Source: RUG714 sp964623515 (GTDB taxonomy: Bacteria; Bacillota; Clostridia; Oscillospirales; Acutalibacteraceae). Taken from it: a DNA stretch of 64,000 nt. Position 1 is the stretch's first letter; each line of letters opens with the position of its first letter. The notes below the pieces were generated by a model that saw only the letters and a program-made list of their open reading frames with translations, was not told the DNA's origin and made no database searches. Where the stretch lies: positions 1-64,000 of the forward strand of contig CAZURV010000006.1 of assembly GCA_964623515.1 (NCBI GenBank). Direction: 5' to 3'. This document shows, in pieces, positions 7,309 to 16,155 of the stretch. Both the position numbers and the translations under genes were made by a program.

Positions 7309-8324
7309 TGGATTTAAAAAGCACGCTGAAAGAGCTTTGCGAATGCAGGGGCGTATCGGGATGTGAAGATGGTATTGCTGAATATGCTGTCGGTCTCATG
7401 AGCCGTTTCGGAGAAACTTATACCGATAAAAGAGGAAATGTTATATGCAGGAAAAAGGGAAGCGGAAAACATATTCTTCTTGACGCGCATATGGATCAAA
7501 TTGGTTTTGTTGTAACAGATATTGACAGTCAGGGTTTTGTAAAGGTTTCAAAGTCAGGCGGAACAGATATGCGCATCGTTTCCGGTCAAGAAGTTGAAAT
7601 TTTGGGGAAACGTCTTGTTTATGGAATCGTATCCTGCAAGCCGCCGCACCTTACAAATGAAAAAGAAAGAAATAAAGCGGTAAACATCAAAGATGTCGCA
7701 ATAGATACAGGGCTTGGCAAAGAAGAAGCCGAAAAGCTGATAAGCCCCGGAGACAGAGTGATTTTCCGAACAGCATTTGCCGAACTGCTGAATAGTCGCG
7801 TAACTTGCCCGGCGATAGACAATAGGGCTGGTATGCTGATTACTGCAAGGGCAATGGAGCTGATTGAACAGAACAGTTCGTCTGCAAATATAACAGCCGT
7901 TTTTTCCGTTCAGGAGGAAACCGGAGGGAACGGAGCGGCAAATGCCGCTTATGCCATTGATGCGGACGAAGCTATTGTTATAGATGTTTCTTTTGCCGTT
8001 CAGCCGGGCGTGGATAAAGGACATGCCATGGACATGGGAGGCGGTGTGTTTATAGGATTCGGTCCTGTTTTGAATCGCGGTATGAGCAAAAAATTGAAAC
8101 AACTTGCAAAGGAGAACGATATTCCTTTTGCATCTGAGGTTGTTTCGGGTAGAACCGGTACAAATGCAGATGGTATTGCCGTTTCCAAATGCGGTGTAAA
8201 AACCGCTATGATTTCTCCTCCAATCAGAAATATGCATACTTGTGCGGAAATTGTTGATTTAGCTGATATCGAAGCTGCGGCGAAGCTTATTGCTCTGTAT
8301 GCTGAAAGTGAGGGGGAAGAATAA
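7308..8324 (+). CDS. M42 family metallopeptidase (aminopeptidase), first of two
   Basis: A 338-residue cobalt/zinc aminopeptidase of the M42 (glutamyl aminopeptidase, FrvX/CelM) family. These cytosolic, self-compartmentalising enzymes trim N-terminal residues from peptides. Visible metal and catalytic motifs are D-A-H-M-D-Q-I-G-F (about 59-67), A-I-D-N-R-A-G (about 169-175), Q-E-E-T-G-G-N-G-A (about 203-211) and N-M-H-T near residue 307. Its ATG shares a base with the murD stop (TAATG), and the next gene follows in the same way, so translation is coupled. The neighbouring paralogue is related but clearly different in sequence. Confidence 0.9.
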   Translation: MDLKSTLKELCECRGVSGCEDGIAEYAVGLMSRFGETYTDKRGNVICRKKGSGKHILLDAHMDQIGFVVTDIDSQGFVKVSKSGGTDMRIVSGQEVEILGKRLVYGIVSCKPPHLTNEKERNKAVNIKDVAIDTGLGKEEAEKLISPGDRVIFRTAFAELLNSRVTCPAIDNRAGMLITARAMELIEQNSSSANITAVFSVQEETGGNGAANAAYAIDADEAIVIDVSFAVQPGVDKGHAMDMGGGVFIGFGPVLNRGMSKKLKQLAKENDIPFASEVVSGRTGTNADGIAVSKCGVKTAMISPPIRNMHTCAEIVDLADIEAAAKLIALYAESEGEE

Positions 8325-9349
8325 TGATTGATTTAAAAGAGCTTTGTTCGCTGAACGGTGCTTCTGGCTATGAAAAAGCAGTAGAAGATAAAATAAAAAA
8401 AGAATTAAGTGCTATAGGCGGGATTCGTTTTATCACAGATAATCTCGGAAGTATCATCGTTGAGAAAAAGGGGAAAAGCACTCCGCAGAATAGAATCATG
8501 GTTTCCGCACATATGGATGAGGTCGGATTTATAATAACTTATATTGATGAAAACGGCTTTCTTAAATTTGATGCCGTAGGCGGAGTTGACCCGCGCGCTG
8601 TTTTTGGAAAACGCGTTATAGTTAACGGCTTAACAGGTGTTGTAGGAGTTGTTCCCGTTCATTTGTTGGGTGATGATGAAAAGGATATTATGCCTAAAAT
8701 TACCGATATGTATATAGACATAGGTGCAAAGAGCAGGGAAGAGGCGGAAAAGTATGTCAGCCTCGGCGATTTTGCATATTTTGAAAGCGAGTATGTTGCA
8801 TTCGGCACAGGGATGATAAAATCAAAAGCGCTTGACGACAGATTCGGATGTTCCGTTCTTCTCAACTTGCTTAAAGCCGATTTGCCTTATGATGTTACCG
8901 TTTGTTTTGTAACGCAGGAGGAGGTGGGGCTCAAGGGAGCTTCAGCCGCGGCAAATAGGGTAAATCCCGATATAGGTCTTATTATTGAAGCAACTACCGC
9001 AAACGATGTTAGCGGAGTTGAGGGGGCGGAAAAAGTTTGTTCTATAGGAAAAGGCGCCGTTGTTTCGTTTATGGACGGCAGAACGGTTTACGACAGAAAA
9101 CTTTATAATCTTGCAGTAAAAACCGCACAGAAAAACGGAATATCTGTGCAGACCAAAACAAAAATTGCCGGCGGTAATGACGCAGGAGCTGTTCAGGTTG
9201 CGGGAAACGGTACAAGGGTATGCGCGGTTTCACTGCCTGCAAGATATATTCATTCGGGTTCTTCCGTAGCGTCAAAGGAAGATATGAAAAGTGTTGAAAA
9301 ATTAATTTATAAATTAGTGGAAACATTTGGGAGACTTGAAAAAATATGA
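8324..9349 (+). CDS. M42 family metallopeptidase (aminopeptidase), second of two
   Basis: A 341-residue paralogue of the preceding gene. Motifs: S-A-H-M-D-E-V-G-F (about 64-72), A-L-D-D-R-F-G (about 168-174), T-Q-E-E-V-G-L-K-G-A (about 200-209) and R-Y-I-H-S-G-S near residue 307. M42 peptidases form dodecamers, sometimes of two different subunits, so the adjacent coupled genes could encode one mixed particle with complementary specificity; this is inference. The start overlaps the previous stop (TAATG) and the end overlaps the next gene by four bases. Confidence 0.9.
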   Translation: MIDLKELCSLNGASGYEKAVEDKIKKELSAIGGIRFITDNLGSIIVEKKGKSTPQNRIMVSAHMDEVGFIITYIDENGFLKFDAVGGVDPRAVFGKRVIVNGLTGVVGVVPVHLLGDDEKDIMPKITDMYIDIGAKSREEAEKYVSLGDFAYFESEYVAFGTGMIKSKALDDRFGCSVLLNLLKADLPYDVTVCFVTQEEVGLKGASAAANRVNPDIGLIIEATTANDVSGVEGAEKVCSIGKGAVVSFMDGRTVYDRKLYNLAVKTAQKNGISVQTKTKIAGGNDAGAVQVAGNGTRVCAVSLPARYIHSGSSVASKEDMKSVEKLIYKLVETFGRLEKI

Positions 9350-10620
9350 CAGCTAATATTTTTGGTATGGATGAAAAAATTCTGAATCTTGCTGACACTG
9401 CGCAGGGAAAGTGCCACGATGCATTTAAAAGAATTGATGAAATAACGGAATATAATCAGCAGAAAGTGCTTAAAGCTTTTGTCAATAACAGGATAAGCGA
9501 ACGGCATCTTGTGGAGACTACAGGCTATGGCTACGGCGATGCCGGCAGAGACGCGCTGGATAAAACTTTTGCCGACGCTTACGGCGCGGAATCCGCCCTT
9601 GTGCGTCACAACTTTACCTGCGGTACGCATACGCTTGGAGTCGGACTTTTCGGTGTACTTCGTCCGGGAGAAACGATGCTGTGCGTTACGGGAGAACCTT
9701 ATGATACAATTCACAGCGTAATTGGGCTTACGGGGAACGGAACGGGAAGCCTAATGGATTATGGTATAAAATATGAACAGCTTGAACTCAATAAAAATGG
9801 GAATCCCGATATTCCCGCAATTAAAAAGGCGGTATCGGAAAAATTTTATAAACTTGTGTACGTTCAGCGTTCCAGGGGATATGCACTGCGCCCGACTGTT
9901 TCTGTTGACATCATCGGAAAGATAGCGGATGCAGTTCACGGTATTTCGAAAGATACGATTGTTTTTGTGGATAACTGTTACGGGGAGTTTACCGAAAAGC
10001 AGGAACCTATATGCGTCGGAGCCGATTTAATGGCGGGTTCGCTGATTAAAAATGCCGGCGGCGGTATTGCCCGTACCGGCGGCTACATAATGGGCAGAGC
10101 CGATTTGGTTAAACTTTGCTCGTACCGCGCAACTGTTCCGGGACTCGGAGCAGAGGTAGGCGCAAGCATCGGGCAGAACAGGAATATGTTTATGGGGCTT
10201 TTCAGCGCTCCGCATGTTACGGGCGAGGCTGTTAAAACTGCGGTTTTTGCAAGCGCGCTTTTCGAACTGCTCGGATTTAAAGTCAGCCCGTCTTTCAATG
10301 AACCGAGATATGATATTATTCAGTTCGTTGAACTCGGTAGCGGACAGGCCCTTAAAGCATTTTGTCAGGGCGTTCAGAGCGGTGCGCCGATTGACAGCTT
10401 TGTTGTTCCCGAACCATGGGATATGCCCGGATATGACAATCCGGTTATCATGGCGGCAGGTTCATTCATTTCAGGTGCTTCCATAGAATTTTCAGCGGAC
10501 GGACCTATGCGTGAGCCTTATGCCGTCTGGATGCAGGGCGGTCTTAATTATCACAGTGCAAAGGCAGGAATACTTCTTGCAGTGCAGAATATGAAAGACA
10601 AAGGAGTTTTGCATGTATAA
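9346..10620 (+). CDS. PLP-dependent methionine gamma-lyase family protein (YnbB type)
   Basis: A 424-residue fold-type I PLP enzyme of the Firmicute methionine gamma-lyase/aluminium-resistance family. Visible: T-T-G-Y-G-Y-G-D-A-G-R (about 56-66), the cofactor region R-H-N-F-T-C-G-T-H-T, a P-loop-like G-E-P-Y-D-T, D-N-C-Y-G-E-F, and the probable PLP lysine K235 in S-L-I-K-N-A-G-G-G. Some relatives are reported to cleave sulfur amino acids, but the natural reaction of this branch is not firmly established. The gene overlaps both neighbours (ATGA at the start, eight bases at the end). In other Firmicutes this gene often lies near hfq/glnA; here it is within a repair and cell-wall operon. Confidence 0.85.
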   Translation: MTANIFGMDEKILNLADTAQGKCHDAFKRIDEITEYNQQKVLKAFVNNRISERHLVETTGYGYGDAGRDALDKTFADAYGAESALVRHNFTCGTHTLGVGLFGVLRPGETMLCVTGEPYDTIHSVIGLTGNGTGSLMDYGIKYEQLELNKNGNPDIPAIKKAVSEKFYKLVYVQRSRGYALRPTVSVDIIGKIADAVHGISKDTIVFVDNCYGEFTEKQEPICVGADLMAGSLIKNAGGGIARTGGYIMGRADLVKLCSYRATVPGLGAEVGASIGQNRNMFMGLFSAPHVTGEAVKTAVFASALFELLGFKVSPSFNEPRYDIIQFVELGSGQALKAFCQGVQSGAPIDSFVVPEPWDMPGYDNPVIMAAGSFISGASIEFSADGPMREPYAVWMQGGLNYHSAKAGILLAVQNMKDKGVLHV

Positions 10621-11308
10621 CTATAAAGGAATATCAATGGATATTTTAACTTTGCTTGAGTTAAACAGATTCAATAATTCCAAAGCGTTTTACGAAGAAC
10701 ATAAAAAAGAGATAAACGAGGGGGCACGTCAACAAATGGGAGCGCTGTCTCTCGATTTGGCCGATACCCTTTATGATATAGATGAAGATATTTTTATTGA
10801 TCCAAAAAGAGTGTCACGGATAAGAAGAGATACGCGTTTTACGAAAGATAAAACTTTGTACCGTTCGCATATATGGACTGAGTACCGTATTCCGAAAGAA
10901 AACGGACCGACCGTGCCATGTTTTTGGGCTGAAGTTTCACCTGAATCCTGGAGTTGCGGCGTAGGCATATGGTGTTCTCCACCCTCGATGATGGAGCTTT
11001 TCAGAAAACGGATTCTTGAAAATCCCGGTGATTTTGCAAGCGCGATCCTTTCCGTTTCGGGGAAAGGATATGTCAGCGGCGGGAAGTCCTACAAACGGGA
11101 CAAATCTGGCACGGATTTGCTTCCCGAACCTCTGCGGAAATTTTATAATTTAAAAGAAGTGTTTTTTGTTAAGGAAAGCTATAATTTGCTAAAGATAAGC
11201 GATTCGGGCTTTGTAAACATTATGAAAAACAATATTTGTGAAATGAAAGAAATGTATATATATCTTAAAAAGTTGTACACCGAATATAAAGCGTTGGGAG
11301 GCGAATAA
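10613..11308 (+). CDS. DUF2461 domain protein
   Basis: A 231-residue protein of the DUF2461 (TIGR02453) family, function unknown. The family pattern is an N-terminal helix with L-L-E-L-N-R-F-N-N-S-K-A-F-Y-E-E-H, then the R-I-R-R-D-T-R-F-T-K-D-K-T-L-Y-R-S-H block (about 69-86) and a beta core with W-A-E-V-S-P-E-S-W-S-C-G-V-G. Members are widespread, cytosolic and lack recognisable catalytic motifs. The ATG at 10613 is supported by AAAGGAG six bases upstream and overlaps the preceding gene by eight bases. It ends two bases before the phosphomutase start. Confidence 0.82.
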   Translation: MYNYKGISMDILTLLELNRFNNSKAFYEEHKKEINEGARQQMGALSLDLADTLYDIDEDIFIDPKRVSRIRRDTRFTKDKTLYRSHIWTEYRIPKENGPTVPCFWAEVSPESWSCGVGIWCSPPSMMELFRKRILENPGDFASAILSVSGKGYVSGGKSYKRDKSGTDLLPEPLRKFYNLKEVFFVKESYNLLKISDSGFVNIMKNNICEMKEMYIYLKKLYTEYKALGGE

Positions 11309-11309
11309 A

Positions 11310-12833
11310 ATGCCGGATTACAAAAAGCTGAAAAGCGGAACCGATATAAGAGGCGTCGCTGTTGCATATAACGGACAGGAAGTTACTTTGACCGACAGCG
11401 CCGTTTACGATATAACCTGTGCTTTTGTTAAGTGGCTTCAGGATAAGAAGAATAAGAATGTCTCCGAGCTTGTTGTTTCAGTCGGGCATGATTCAAGAAT
11501 CAGTGCGCCGCGTATCAGTGCTACCGTATTGAAAGCACTTAAAAATATGGGGGTAACATCAAAATTCTGTGCCCTCGCTTCCACTCCCGCTATGTTTATG
11601 ACGACCGTTAAAGCCGACTGTGACGGCGCAGTGCAGATTACGGCTTCGCATCATCCGTTTTACCGTAACGGATTGAAATTTTTTACCTCCGAAGGAGGCG
11701 CTGAAAGTTCTGATATTTCCGTTATACTTGCTTTGGCTGAAAAAGGCGGTTTTGAAGATAACCGTTGCGGGAAATCGGAAAATATGGATTTTATGAAAAC
11801 ATACGCGGAAATTCTGCGTGATTTGATATGCAGTAAAGTTTCCGACGAGGATTATGAACATCCTTTAAAAGGCAAAAAGATTATTGTGGACGCCGGAAAC
11901 GGAGCGGGCGGATTTTTTGTTCGAGATGTGCTTGAGCCTTTGGGAGCCGATACAAGTGGCAGTCAGTTTTTAGAACCGAACGGTATGTTTCCAAATCATA
12001 TTCCGAATCCCGAAAATGAAGAAGCGATGCAAATGGCATGCAACGCAGTAAAAGACTCGGGTGCGGATTTGGGAATCATTTTTGATACAGACGTTGACCG
12101 TGCAGGTGCAGTAGACAGCCGCGGAAACGAAATAAATCGGAATAAATTACTTGCGTTGGCCGCTGCGATAGTTACGGACGGAAGACCGGGAGCCTACATT
12201 GTCACCGATTCCGTTACTTCCGATGGATTAAAAGATTTTATCGAGAATGAACTGCATTGCCATCACAGAAGATTTGTACGCGGTTATAAAAACGTTATCA
12301 ATGAAGCGGTACGTCTGTGTAAGGAAGGCAAAAACGCACCTTTGGCGGGAGAAACTTCGGGGCATATTGCTTTTAAAGAGAATTATTTTCTGGATGACGG
12401 CGCTTATCTTATAACCAAAATCATCATTAAAACCGCGCAACTCGCAAAAGAGAATAAAACGATTGATGATTTAATTTCTACTCTCAAAGAAGCGGAGGAG
12501 AGCACAGAACTGCGCCTTGATATTGAGGCTGAAGATTTCCGTTCTTACGGTGCAGAGGTCATTTCTCATATTGAAAAATGCTGTAAAAATGAGCCGGAAT
12601 GGATTTTGGCGGGCGATTCTTTTGAAGGTGTGCGCGTAAGCTTTAAAACACCCGAAACAGACGGCTGGTTTTTGCTACGTGCAAGCGTGCACGATCCCGT
12701 TCTGCCAATGAATATAGAAAGCAATGCCAAAGGCGGGGCCGTGAAAATTGCACAGATTGCATATGCGTGCATAAAAGACTTCACAGCTCTTAATTTAAAG
12801 CCAATCAAAGATTTTATAGAGAAAGATGCTTAA
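11310..12833 (+). CDS. Phosphomannomutase/phosphoglucomutase family enzyme
   Basis: A 507-residue alpha-D-phosphohexomutase, which interconverts sugar 1- and 6-phosphates for polysaccharide precursor synthesis and glycolytic entry. All four domains are visible. The catalytic phosphoserine loop is T-A-S-H-H-P with S113 as acceptor, where H-H replaces the usual H-N. The metal loop is D-T-D-V-D-R at 259-264, the sugar-binding loop G-E-T-S-G-H at 347-352, and a C-terminal phosphate-binding domain follows. The end overlaps addB by eight bases. Substrate preference (glucose, mannose or glucosamine) cannot be decided; it lacks the S-A-S-H typical of GlmM. Confidence 0.87.
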   Translation: MPDYKKLKSGTDIRGVAVAYNGQEVTLTDSAVYDITCAFVKWLQDKKNKNVSELVVSVGHDSRISAPRISATVLKALKNMGVTSKFCALASTPAMFMTTVKADCDGAVQITASHHPFYRNGLKFFTSEGGAESSDISVILALAEKGGFEDNRCGKSENMDFMKTYAEILRDLICSKVSDEDYEHPLKGKKIIVDAGNGAGGFFVRDVLEPLGADTSGSQFLEPNGMFPNHIPNPENEEAMQMACNAVKDSGADLGIIFDTDVDRAGAVDSRGNEINRNKLLALAAAIVTDGRPGAYIVTDSVTSDGLKDFIENELHCHHRRFVRGYKNVINEAVRLCKEGKNAPLAGETSGHIAFKENYFLDDGAYLITKIIIKTAQLAKENKTIDDLISTLKEAEESTELRLDIEAEDFRSYGAEVISHIEKCCKNEPEWILAGDSFEGVRVSFKTPETDGWFLLRASVHDPVLPMNIESNAKGGAVKIAQIAYACIKDFTALNLKPIKDFIEKDA

Positions 12834-15800
12834 ATTTGTAATCGGCGAAGCCGGAAGCGGAAAAAGTGAATATATAGAAAAAGTTTTTTTTGAACAAGCA
12901 AGGCAAGGCGATAATCGGCTGATGATTATCGTCCCTGATCAGTACTCTTATATTACCGAAAGAAGCGTGCTTGAAAAGCTCGGTGCAAAATATGCCCGCA
13001 ATATTAAAATAGCAAGGTTTGATAAACTTGCCGATGATATTATAGGAAAATTTGGTGGCGTTTCGGGGAACATTCTTACACCGTCGGGCAAAGTGATTCT
13101 AATGGCCAAAGCTATGCGCCTTGTTTCGGATGATCTTACATATTATAAAAAACAAAGCGATAAAGTTAATTTTATTAACGAAATGATACGACTGGGTGAA
13201 GAACTCAGGCTTTCTCAGATTGAAGCAACTGCACTTTTCGAGTGCGCCGAAAAGGTTGATTCGTCCGTTTTAAAGGCAAAACTTTGCGATATATCTTTGA
13301 TTTACGGCAAATACAGCGAGCTTGTGCGTGAAAACTATCTAAATCCGGAAGACAGGCTCTCCGCCGCCTGCACGGTACTGGAAAGCAACGAGTGTTTTTC
13401 AGGGTATACCGTTGCGGTAGACAGTTTCGGTTTCTTTGACAATCAGAAACTTGATTTTATTTTGCACATTTTTGCACAGTGCCGAGATTCTTATATCACG
13501 CTCTGTACGGATTCATTATCAAAGAAGGATTCTTATGATAAATTTGCAAATATAAGGAAAACCGCGCGTAAAATCGCAAAGCTTGCAGACGAAAAGGGAA
13601 TTAAGCGCGGCGATGTTATAGTATGCGGAATAAGCGAAAATATATCCGATGAATTCAAATATATAAATAAAGGGATATTCGAGGCGAATCCGCAGGTTTT
13701 CGGCGGCAAAACAGACAATGTAGTTATCACTGCGTCCGAAAATATGAATAACGAGTGTGAGACGGCGGCGGTAAAAATCAAAAAACTTGTAATGTTTGGG
13801 GATTACCGTTACCGTGATATTGCCGTTATTATCAGGGACGATGCTTATATTCCTGCGCTTAAAAGGGCTTTTTTAAAGCATGATATTCCTTTCTTTGAAG
13901 ATATGAGGAGGAGTATTTCAAATGAACCGCTGAGCGTATTTATTCATAACGCTTTCAGAATTGTTACCGAGGGCTTCAAATCCGATGATATTATTGCATA
14001 TCTTAAAAGCGGTATAACAGGTATTCCGTCTGCGGAGATTTCCGCTCTTGAAAATTACTGCATTGTTTGGAATATTAACGGAATAAAAAAATGGAGCGCA
14101 GATTTCAGCTTTAATCCGCGAGGATTTACAGAGCGTACTCTGCCCGATGATGAACATATCATTTTGGAATTGAATGAAACGCGTAAAAGGGTAATCGCAC
14201 CGCTTATCATTTTCAAAAATATGCTTAAAAAAGCCGGAGTTAAAGATATCTGTACAGCCGTATACGAACTGCTTAAAAATGTAAATGCTCCGGAAAATAT
14301 AAAAGCTTCGGCTAAAAAGATAAATCTGTTTGCAGGAGCAGATGAAGCTTCCCGCGCAATGCGTGTCTGGAACTCCGTTATGGATATCCTGAATTTCTTT
14401 GCTGTTTCAATGCGTGAAGATAAAGTAAGCATAAAGGAATTTGCCCTGCTTTTTGACGCCGCCGTTATCAGTGAAAAACTCGGAGAGATTCCGCAGGGAC
14501 TTGATGAAATAACAGTCGGCAGGGCGGACAGAATCAGAACCGATGTTCCGCGCGCTTCCTTTATTTTGGGTGCGAACGAAGGCGTTTTTCCACAGGCATA
14601 TGCTTCGGGAGGACTTTTGTCCGATTCCGATAAACTGAAACTCGGCAAGCTCGGTATTGAATACGGTATGTCCTGCGAAAAAATGAATATTGAAGAAAAA
14701 TTCTTCGCCTACTGCGCTGTTACTTCTCCAAGTGAAAAGCTTTATATTTCATATGCTGAGTCAAAATATGACGGTACGCTTCTTCTGCCCTCAAGGATTG
14801 TAAGCGATATAAAAAAAATCATACCGAACTGCGTAGTTAAAAACGGAAGCTTGCTTTCAGCCGATGATATTGTTAGTGCCAGTCAGGGATTTGCGTTAAT
14901 GGCAGAAAAATGGAATGAAAATTCCGTTCTTTCACAAACCTTAAAGGACTATTTTGCAAATAATCCTGATTATGTAGGCAGAGTCGGTAATATCATCGCT
15001 GAAAATTCACCTATGGAAAGAAAAGTGAAAAATCCTGAGCTGTGCGTGAAGCTGTACGGTGAAAATATCAGTGTTTCTCCGTCCAAGGTCGACGTTTACT
15101 ATAAATGTCCGTTTATGTATTTTTGCGAAAACGGACTGAAAATTGAAGATATAGAGCCTGCCGCGCTTGACAGAAGAACAGGAGGTTCTCTGATTCATTT
15201 TGTGCTTGAAAATTTTGTGAGGGATACGGGTAAAGAAGCGCTCATAAATATGGAAAAAAGCGAAATTATCAGCAGGATAGATAAATATACCGATATTTAC
15301 GTATCCGATTTGAATCTTCCAGATGAATTTGCGGACGCACGCTTCAGATTTGTGCTTGATAAGAATAAAAAAATCATTCTTGCCACGCTCTTAAGAATGG
15401 CGGAGGAAATGAGACACAGCGATTTTGAGCCTGTGGATTTTGAACTTCCAATCAGCCGTTTTTCAGATATAAAATCCTTTGAACTTCCTCTTGAAAAAGG
15501 TAAAATTGCAATCAGGGGAACGGTAGACAGAGTTGATTTGATGAAAAAAGACGGCAAATCCTATATCCGTGTTATCGATTATAAATCGGGAACAAAAGAT
15601 TTTGAACTAGGCGAAGTGCTTCACGGCTTGAATACGCAGATGCTTTTGTATTTGCTTGCAATAACCGAAAACGGTGAATCACGCTACGGTGAAATCATTC
15701 CGTCCGGAGTGCTGTACGTTCCTGCTACAAATGTTTTCACGAGTGAGCCGAGGAATACTGATGCTTCAAAGCTTGCTTCTTATAGTCTTGCAAAACAGAA

Positions 15801-16155
15801 GATGAAGGGTTTTGTACTCAGTGATGAAAAAGTCATAAAAGGTATGGAATATGAAGCTGCAGGACGTTTTATTCCCGCTAAGATAGGAAAGAGCGGAGTG
15901 CCGGAAAATCAGGTTTTAACTGATTCCGAAATGGAAGCTTTGAATAAAAGACTGAAAAAAATGCTGATTGACTACGGTAACGGACTTCACAGCGGAAAAA
16001 TTGACGATTCTCCCGTTTATATAAAAGGAAAAGGTCCGTGCACTTACTGCCGCTATAAAAACATCTGCCGAAATGAAAATAAGCAGAGAGAGACGGCAAT
16101 ACCGGATTTTTCCGAAGCGCGGAAGATTCTCGGGGAGGAAACGTGCGATGGCTGA
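12826..16155 (+). CDS. addB: Helicase-exonuclease AddAB, subunit AddB
   Basis: A 1109-residue AddB subunit (B. subtilis AddB is about 1166). AddAB processes double-strand DNA ends for RecA-dependent repair and responds to Chi. N-terminal ATP loop G-E-A-G-S-G-K-S (7-14). The C-terminal RecB-like nuclease shows G-G-S-L-I-H, G-T-V-D-R-V-D and V-I-D-Y-K-S-G, followed by L-N-T-Q-M-L-L-Y. The iron-sulfur cluster cysteines are C761 and C1072, C1075, C1081 (C-x2-C-x5-C), exactly the AddB pattern. A typical AddB has only a degenerate helicase core, and I see no full set of helicase motifs. It overlaps the phosphomutase by eight bases and addA by eight bases. Confidence 0.95.
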   Translation: MLKFVIGEAGSGKSEYIEKVFFEQARQGDNRLMIIVPDQYSYITERSVLEKLGAKYARNIKIARFDKLADDIIGKFGGVSGNILTPSGKVILMAKAMRLVSDDLTYYKKQSDKVNFINEMIRLGEELRLSQIEATALFECAEKVDSSVLKAKLCDISLIYGKYSELVRENYLNPEDRLSAACTVLESNECFSGYTVAVDSFGFFDNQKLDFILHIFAQCRDSYITLCTDSLSKKDSYDKFANIRKTARKIAKLADEKGIKRGDVIVCGISENISDEFKYINKGIFEANPQVFGGKTDNVVITASENMNNECETAAVKIKKLVMFGDYRYRDIAVIIRDDAYIPALKRAFLKHDIPFFEDMRRSISNEPLSVFIHNAFRIVTEGFKSDDIIAYLKSGITGIPSAEISALENYCIVWNINGIKKWSADFSFNPRGFTERTLPDDEHIILELNETRKRVIAPLIIFKNMLKKAGVKDICTAVYELLKNVNAPENIKASAKKINLFAGADEASRAMRVWNSVMDILNFFAVSMREDKVSIKEFALLFDAAVISEKLGEIPQGLDEITVGRADRIRTDVPRASFILGANEGVFPQAYASGGLLSDSDKLKLGKLGIEYGMSCEKMNIEEKFFAYCAVTSPSEKLYISYAESKYDGTLLLPSRIVSDIKKIIPNCVVKNGSLLSADDIVSASQGFALMAEKWNENSVLSQTLKDYFANNPDYVGRVGNIIAENSPMERKVKNPELCVKLYGENISVSPSKVDVYYKCPFMYFCENGLKIEDIEPAALDRRTGGSLIHFVLENFVRDTGKEALINMEKSEIISRIDKYTDIYVSDLNLPDEFADARFRFVLDKNKKIILATLLRMAEEMRHSDFEPVDFELPISRFSDIKSFELPLEKGKIAIRGTVDRVDLMKKDGKSYIRVIDYKSGTKDFELGEVLHGLNTQMLLYLLAITENGESRYGEIIPSGVLYVPATNVFTSEPRNTDASKLASYSLAKQKMKGFVLSDEKVIKGMEYEAAGRFIPAKIGKSGVPENQVLTDSEMEALNKRLKKMLIDYGNGLHSGKIDDSPVYIKGKGPCTYCRYKNICRNENKQRETAIPDFSEARKILGEETCDG

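Noticed and set aside
7554..8237. 227-codon frame on the minus strand
   Set aside because: It lies fully opposite an M42 peptidase gene with intact motifs; composition rich in Cys, His, Asn and Arg is typical of a shadow frame.
14055..14648. 197-codon frame on the minus strand, Ser/Phe rich
   Set aside because: Antisense to addB; same frame-shadow bias as others on this strand.
16073..16147. Upstream in-frame extension of AddA
   Set aside because: It lies inside addB; AddA proteins normally begin at the M-A-D-I-K-W-type start, which has a ribosome site here.
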